Part shown: one piece after another, positions 59,120 to 64,000 of the stretch | Position numbering within the stretch: position 1 is the stretch's first letter | Layout: each line of letters starts with the position of its first letter | Assembly: GCA_014163555.1 (NCBI GenBank) | Contig: JACJGO010000024.1 | Coordinates: forward strand, 1 to 64,000 | Reading direction: 5' to 3' | Length of the DNA stretch: 64,000 nt | From: Flavisolibacter longurius | GTDB taxonomy: Bacteria > Bacteroidota > Bacteroidia > Chitinophagales > Chitinophagaceae | Notes under the pieces: generated by a model | Database searches by the model: none | Told to the model about the DNA's origin: nothing | Seen by the model: the letters and a program-made list of their open reading frames with translations, nothing else | Translations under genes and position numbers: made by a program

Positions 59120-60832
59120 TTAAAAACCTGCGGCTGAATCATCTCCGCGGACATCTGCCACCGCTTCAAAGCTTCCATCGGGTAAAACCTTGATGGCTTC
59201 CACACGACCGATTGATGAACGCTCAACAATTTTATAGCCCATTTTCTCCAGCGCCTCTCTCACTTCTTTTGGAAAACCACGTTCTACCGATACATTGTCC
59301 GGAAGCCATTGGTGATGAAACTTTGGCTTGTTAACGGCTTCCTCTGTACTTAATCCAAAATCAAGAATGTTCACCAGGGTTTGAAACACCGATGTTGGAA
59401 TGGTGGTACCACCGGGTGTGCCAACCACCAGGAAAGGTTTCCCGTTTTGCAGTACCACAGTAGGTGTCATTGCGCTGAGCATCCGTTTACCTGGTGCAAT
59501 GGCATTGGCTTCGCCACCAATAGCACCGTACAGGTTTGGTACACCAGGTTTAATGCTGAAGTCATCCATTTCATCATTCAGAATAAAGCCAGCGCCGCCC
59601 ACAACGGTTCTGCTGCCATACGAATTATTGAGTGTGGTTGTTACCGCTACAGCATTTCCGGCGGCATCAATAACGCTCAAGTGCGTGGTTTCTTCACTTT
59701 CAGCACGCAGTTGTCCGGGCTTGGTAGCCGTACTGCTGCCGGCTTCACCGGGTTTATAATCACGCATGCGGTTATTGAGATAAGCCGTATCGGTCAGTAT
59801 CTTTACTGGCACAGGGTAAAAGTCGGCGTCACCCATGTGTTCGGCCCTGTCGGCAAAAGCCCTGCGCTCGGCTTCAATCATCAGTTGCACAGCCATAGGG
59901 TGGTGAAAACCATAGGTAGTAACCGGTCGCTCTTCGATCATTTTCATCATCTGGTGCAGCAACACACCGCCACTGCTGGGCATGGGCATGCTGAGCACCG
60001 TATATCCTTTATAGCTAAATTGGTGCGGCTCCCTCCATTTTGCTTTGTAGTTCTTTAAGTCTTCCAGCGTGATGATGCCGCCACCGCGTTTCATTTCTTC
60101 AATCACCAGTTGTGCCGTAGTGCCTTCGTAAAAACCGGCAGCACCGTTGTCGCGTATACGTATTAGCGTATTGGCCAGGTCGGGCTGAAAAAGGGTATCG
60201 CCTGCCTGCCAGGGTCTGCCTCTTTGAAAAGCACTGTTCACGGTATTATACTTTGCCAGGTCATCCTGAATGCCATTTAATCCTGAAGCTTCCCGCTGTG
60301 TAATCACAAACCCTTTTTCCGCCAGGTCAATTGCCGGTTGAATCAGGGTGGCAAAAGGAAGCTTGGCATGTTTCGCCGTTTCAAACAACCCGGCAACGGT
60401 ACCGGGTACACCGGCCGCCAGGTGCCCGTTCAGGCTTTTTCCGGCCAAAACATTTCCGTCTGCATCCAGGTACATATCACGACGGGCCAGGGATGGCGCC
60501 ATTTCGCGGTAATCCAGTGCCAGGTTTTCGCCACCGGCGGTTCGGGCCACCAGGAAACCGCCACCACCCAGGTTGCCGGCATTGGGATACACCACCGCCA
60601 GCGCCAGTTGCGTAGCCACGGCGGCATCAAACGCATTGCCGCCCAGGCGCATCACTTCAATGCCTACCTTACTTGCCAGCGGGTGTGCCGAAGCCACAGC
60701 AGCTTTTTGGGACACTACTTTTTTGGTGATCGTGTATTGATAGGGATTGATGGATCCATTGGTGCCAACCATGCCTTTGGGTGCAGAGCAGGAAAAGCAA
60801 ACAATCAGGAAGGAGAAAATAAATAGTCGCAT
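59120..60832 (-). CDS. ggt: Gamma-glutamyltransferase (lipoprotein)
   Basis: A 570-residue Ntn hydrolase that splits or transfers the gamma-glutamyl group of glutathione in the periplasm. It carries a lipoprotein signal (VCFSCSAP, Cys15). The large subunit includes GGGGFLVAR-like LGGGGFLV and the Arg block ALDYREMAP. Self-cleavage is expected before the Thr of TTHLSVIDAAGNAVAVTTTLN (about residue 382), which becomes the nucleophile. The small subunit has NDEMDDFS and the GTPGGTTIPTSVFQ segment. Length is standard. It is a single gene, divergent from the TonB-dependent receptor. Confidence 0.96.
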   Translation of the reverse strand: MRLFIFSFLIVCFSCSAPKGMVGTNGSINPYQYTITKKVVSQKAAVASAHPLASKVGIEVMRLGGNAFDAAVATQLALAVVYPNAGNLGGGGFLVARTAGGENLALDYREMAPSLARRDMYLDADGNVLAGKSLNGHLAAGVPGTVAGLFETAKHAKLPFATLIQPAIDLAEKGFVITQREASGLNGIQDDLAKYNTVNSAFQRGRPWQAGDTLFQPDLANTLIRIRDNGAAGFYEGTTAQLVIEEMKRGGGIITLEDLKNYKAKWREPHQFSYKGYTVLSMPMPSSGGVLLHQMMKMIEERPVTTYGFHHPMAVQLMIEAERRAFADRAEHMGDADFYPVPVKILTDTAYLNNRMRDYKPGEAGSSTATKPGQLRAESEETTHLSVIDAAGNAVAVTTTLNNSYGSRTVVGGAGFILNDEMDDFSIKPGVPNLYGAIGGEANAIAPGKRMLSAMTPTVVLQNGKPFLVVGTPGGTTIPTSVFQTLVNILDFGLSTEEAVNKPKFHHQWLPDNVSVERGFPKEVREALEKMGYKIVERSSIGRVEAIKVLPDGSFEAVADVRGDDSAAGF

Positions 60833-61077
60833 GTGATGATGTTAGTGGTACAAACTTAGGGATGGTGGATGATTTGCCGCTTTTCAAAATCCGGATGCTT
60901 CAATTACAATCCTCAAAAATTAATAGTAACTTCCTGTTACTTTCTCCAAAGCAAGAACGCAGTTCCTTTCCCTGAAGACTGTTCCCTGAATATGCCGGCT
61001 AAACCAGATATGTTTTTCAGTTGTTGATTCTGCAAAGCAGCAGCCCTCTATTCTTATACAAACGAAAACCTCAGTTT

Positions 61078-63897
61078 ATGAAGAAACATTACCGCTTTGT
61101 TGTTTTGACAGTTTTATCTGTCATTAGCTTTTTATTTGTTTTTGCCCAAAATGTAACGGTTCGCGGAACCGTGAAGGATGCAAGCGGGCAGGGACTAGCC
61201 GGTGCCTCCGTTACCATTAAGGGCACAAGTCAGGGAACGTTGGCAGATAACAGTGGCAATTATTCGCTTTCCGTGCCACCTGGCCGGCACACACTAACGG
61301 TATCGTACGTTGGTTTTACTACACAGAACGTGGATGTGACCGTTGGACAGAGTGGTGCTGTACAGGATATCATTCTTTCTGGAACGCATGATCTTGGTGT
61401 GGTGACCGTAGTGGGCTCCCGCAGTGCGGCCCGTACCCGTACGGAAACGCCGGTTCCGGTTGATGTCATCCCGCTTTCGCAGGTTGTCAATGAAATTGGC
61501 CAGGTGGATCTCAACCAGATCATGAATTACATTGCACCTTCTTTTCAATCGGCTCGGCAAACCATTTCAGATGGAACGGATCATTTGGACCCGGCACAGT
61601 TGCGGGGACTGGGAACTGACCAGGTGTTGGTGTTGATTAATGGTAAACGGCGGCACCAGTCGGCATTAGTGAATGTAAATGGCACCGTGAACCGTGGCCA
61701 GGTGAACACAGACCTTAGCGCCATTCCCGCAACGGCCATTGAAAGAGTAGAGATTCTTCGGGATGGGGCATCGGCACAATATGGATCGGATGCCATTGCC
61801 GGTGTAATCAATATAGTTTTGAAGAAACGGACAGGCTTGCTGGAAGCCGGCGCCAGCTATGGTTTTCACCATTCCAGCTATCCAAAAAATTATGCGCTTT
61901 ATCGCATTCAAGGTAAAACGGATGATCCCAATGTTTCCGTAACCGATGGCGAAACCTTTCAGGGTAATCTTGGTTACGGATTCTCCATTGGTCGGGGCTA
62001 TCTCACCTTAAACGGCGAGTACATCAACCGCCAGCCTACCAACCGTACCGGCACGTTTACCGGCGGCATATACCCGAATGTGAACGGACAAAACCGCGAC
62101 GATTCCATTTTATCGGAAAATAGGCTGACCCGTAACTTTTTCGATATCCGTGCAGGGAGTTCCGGTTTGAAAAGCGGGGCCTTGTTTTACAATTTTGGTT
62201 ACCCAGTGGGCGGCAACAGTGAACTTTATCTTTTTGGTGGCTACAGTAAAAAGGAAGGCAATTCAGCCGGCTTTTACCGCTATCCCAGAGATATCCCGAC
62301 CAATGCAACCACCTATGCCAGCAATGTGTTTTCCGTATTCCCTGATGGTTTCCTTCCCAATATCGACACCGATATTGAAGATCTTTCCGCATCTATTGGT
62401 TTTCGTACGCAGGTAAAAGAATGGAACCTGGATATCAGCAATACATTTGGCCGTAATACCTTTGATTTTGGCGTCAGCAATTCATTGAATTACTCTCAAT
62501 TTGCTGTAACCAACAATCCGCAAACTTCGTTTGATGCCGGTGGGCTGAAGTTCTGGCAAAACACAGCCAATTTAGATGTGTCACGTCGCTTTGGGGTTCT
62601 GCAAGGCCTGAATATAGCCGCAGGATTGGAATACCGTGTGGATGCCTTTGGTATTCGCAGTGGTGAAGAAGCATCGTACCGGAATTATGATGTGCCGTCG
62701 AGGGCGGCCGCCGGCGCCCAGGTATTTCCCGGCTTTTTAAATACCATCGGTGATACCAAAACCCGTAATGCGAAAGCAGTGTATGTGGACCTTGAACAGG
62801 ACTTATCTACAAAACTTTTGGTAACCGGTGCGGTGCGGTTTGAAAATTACAGTGATTTTGGATCTACCCTCAATTACAAATTCAGCAGCCGGTTTAAGGT
62901 GTTGGAGGAACTAAACCTCCGGGCCTCTATCAGTACTGGTTTCCGGGCCCCTTCACAACAGCAGAAATATTATGCAAAAACCAACACGGTGTTTGTTTCG
63001 CAAGGTGGAAACCTAGTGCCTGTGCAGGCGGGTACCTTTACAAACGACAGTCGCCTGGCTCAACTGCTCGGCATCCCGGAACTGCAGGAAGAAACAAGCA
63101 GTAATTATTCGTTTGGTGTAACAGCAAGACCCTTTACCGGCTTCGAGTTTACCCTCGATGCGTACCAGATCAATATTGACAAACGCATCATTCTGACCAA
63201 TAATTTTAATGGCAACAGCAATGCGCAGATCAAACAAATTTTGGATACAGAAGGCGCACAAACCGCCAACTTCTTTACCAATGCCATTGATACCCGGGCA
63301 AGAGGGCTGGAGGCTGTAGCCACTTATAATAAAACATTTGCCGGAAAACATGCACTGCGTACGGTACTTGCCGTGAACATAACCGATAATCAGGTTGTGC
63401 GAGACCCGGTAACTAAACGGCCGATCATTTATGCATCGGATATCCTTGTGAATGGCGGACAATTGGGAAATTATTTTAACCGCGAAGATGAAAGCCGCAT
63501 TGAAAGGGCCAATCCCAAGGACAAAATTTCACTGGCCTTTAATTACAAGATTAGCCGTTTGGGTGTGATGCTGCGCTTTGTACGATTTGGTGAAGTCCTG
63601 TACCTAGATCCAGGAACTGCGCCGGTGGCCAATGCATTTAACGGAAACCAGTTGGAAAGTGTTGACCAGACCTTTTCCGCAAAAACGGTAACGGATCTTT
63701 CCATCTCATACCAGGTGTTAAAAACCCTGACGGCTACAATAGGGGCTAATAACCTGTTTGACGTATACCCTGATGTACAGACGCATAGTGCCAATCAGAG
63801 TTCCGGTCGATTTGTTTACAGCCGGCGGGTGCAGCAAATGGGATTTAACGGCGCTTATTATTTTGGCAGACTGAGCCTGCAATTGCCTACAAATTGA
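61078..63897 (+). CDS. TonB-dependent receptor with carboxypeptidase-like N-terminal domain
   Basis: A 939-residue outer-membrane transporter with a signal peptide (residues 1-22, ...FVFAQ). An N-terminal carboxypeptidase D regulatory-like domain (about 24-105; GTVKDASGQGLAGASVTIKG) is followed by the plug (about 120-255; LRGLGTDQVLVLINGKRRH, IERVEILRDGASAQYGSDAI, INIVLKK) and a 22-strand barrel ending YYFGRLSLQLPTN. It looks more like a siderophore/vitamin-type receptor than SusC, and no susD follows. The start is set at the ATG before the signal; the open frame extends 19 codons upstream from a TTG. The ligand is unknown. A terminator follows. Confidence 0.93.
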   Translation: MKKHYRFVVLTVLSVISFLFVFAQNVTVRGTVKDASGQGLAGASVTIKGTSQGTLADNSGNYSLSVPPGRHTLTVSYVGFTTQNVDVTVGQSGAVQDIILSGTHDLGVVTVVGSRSAARTRTETPVPVDVIPLSQVVNEIGQVDLNQIMNYIAPSFQSARQTISDGTDHLDPAQLRGLGTDQVLVLINGKRRHQSALVNVNGTVNRGQVNTDLSAIPATAIERVEILRDGASAQYGSDAIAGVINIVLKKRTGLLEAGASYGFHHSSYPKNYALYRIQGKTDDPNVSVTDGETFQGNLGYGFSIGRGYLTLNGEYINRQPTNRTGTFTGGIYPNVNGQNRDDSILSENRLTRNFFDIRAGSSGLKSGALFYNFGYPVGGNSELYLFGGYSKKEGNSAGFYRYPRDIPTNATTYASNVFSVFPDGFLPNIDTDIEDLSASIGFRTQVKEWNLDISNTFGRNTFDFGVSNSLNYSQFAVTNNPQTSFDAGGLKFWQNTANLDVSRRFGVLQGLNIAAGLEYRVDAFGIRSGEEASYRNYDVPSRAAAGAQVFPGFLNTIGDTKTRNAKAVYVDLEQDLSTKLLVTGAVRFENYSDFGSTLNYKFSSRFKVLEELNLRASISTGFRAPSQQQKYYAKTNTVFVSQGGNLVPVQAGTFTNDSRLAQLLGIPELQEETSSNYSFGVTARPFTGFEFTLDAYQINIDKRIILTNNFNGNSNAQIKQILDTEGAQTANFFTNAIDTRARGLEAVATYNKTFAGKHALRTVLAVNITDNQVVRDPVTKRPIIYASDILVNGGQLGNYFNREDESRIERANPKDKISLAFNYKISRLGVMLRFVRFGEVLYLDPGTAPVANAFNGNQLESVDQTFSAKTVTDLSISYQVLKTLTATIGANNLFDVYPDVQTHSANQSSGRFVYSRRVQQMGFNGAYYFGRLSLQLPTN

Positions 63898-63920
63898 TTT
63901 TTAATTTCCTTCATCTAAGG

Positions 63921-63949
63921 AAAACGGCATCTTACCAGGTGCCGTTTTT
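63921..63949 (+). terminator. Terminator of the TonB-dependent receptor
   Basis: AAAACGGCA pairs with TGCCGTTTT across an 11-base loop-like middle, followed by more T. It lies 24 bases after the stop codon. Confidence 0.85.
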
Positions 63950-64000
63950 CATTAAAAGCGTGAGCATCTATTTGAAACGGTTGAAAAAAGACAATCCCGC

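Noticed and set aside
61078-63897. SusC-type glycan transporter
   Set aside because: Although it has the N-terminal carboxypeptidase-like domain, the plug and barrel read as a siderophore/vitamin-type receptor, the length is on the short side for SusC, and no susD follows.

Overview
The window looks like a Bacteroidota chromosome, most likely a Chitinophagaceae-type soil or plant-associated member. This is inferred from gene content and style. It carries secreted and lipoprotein polysaccharide-degrading enzymes in long collinear runs, a LytS/LytTR signalling operon, a TamB-like giant, a TonB-dependent receptor with an N-terminal carboxypeptidase-like domain, and TAnnTTTG-type promoter boxes placed very near start codons. 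No phage, insertion sequence, rRNA or CRISPR array was seen.

Layout. (1) 0.1-16.1 kb: a pectin (rhamnogalacturonan I) degradation locus. It holds an esterase on the minus strand, then SASA esterase, GH28, PL11 and CE12, an unrecognised (alpha/alpha)6-like enzyme, GH105, a sulfatase, GH31 and an amidohydrolase. Nearly all have export signals. No SusC/SusD pair lies in the window, so glycan uptake must be encoded elsewhere. A duplicated CAGGAYG motif lies 64-65 nt before the first gene of each of two runs and is a candidate operator. (2) 16.3-18.7 kb: a Gfo/Idh/MocA dehydrogenase and a polyprenyl-phosphate sugar transferase (surface polysaccharide). (3) 18.9-36.4 kb: housekeeping and stress genes. 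These include htpG, thioredoxin, an M61 peptidase, twin esterase lipoproteins, aspS, a membrane-anchored MutS-like ATPase, acylphosphatase, and a set of very small, highly hydrophilic proteins, some sharing a TGGCA promoter box. (4) 36.4-44.3 kb: a complete trp operon (trpEGDCF-cupin-trpB-DUF695-trpA). It is preceded by a leader peptide with three consecutive Trp codons and a classic terminator/antiterminator, a full attenuator readable directly from the sequence. (5) 44.3-46.6 kb: tRNA-Gly(CCC) and hisHAF. (6) 46.6-56.5 kb: TamB-like protein, isoaspartyl peptidase, a beta-barrel protein and a three-gene signalling operon in which one of the two LytS kinases has lost its ATP-binding N-box (a predicted pseudokinase). 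(7) 56.9-64 kb: hemerythrin-domain protein, cytochrome c lipoprotein, DinB-like protein, gamma-glutamyltransferase and a TonB-dependent receptor.

A pattern no standard feature type covers runs through the window. At least fifteen intergenic gaps hold short runs of a degenerate, mostly 7-base word repeated head to tail. The word differs from gap to gap. Most runs touch or overlap a stop codon, and a few end exactly at a start codon.
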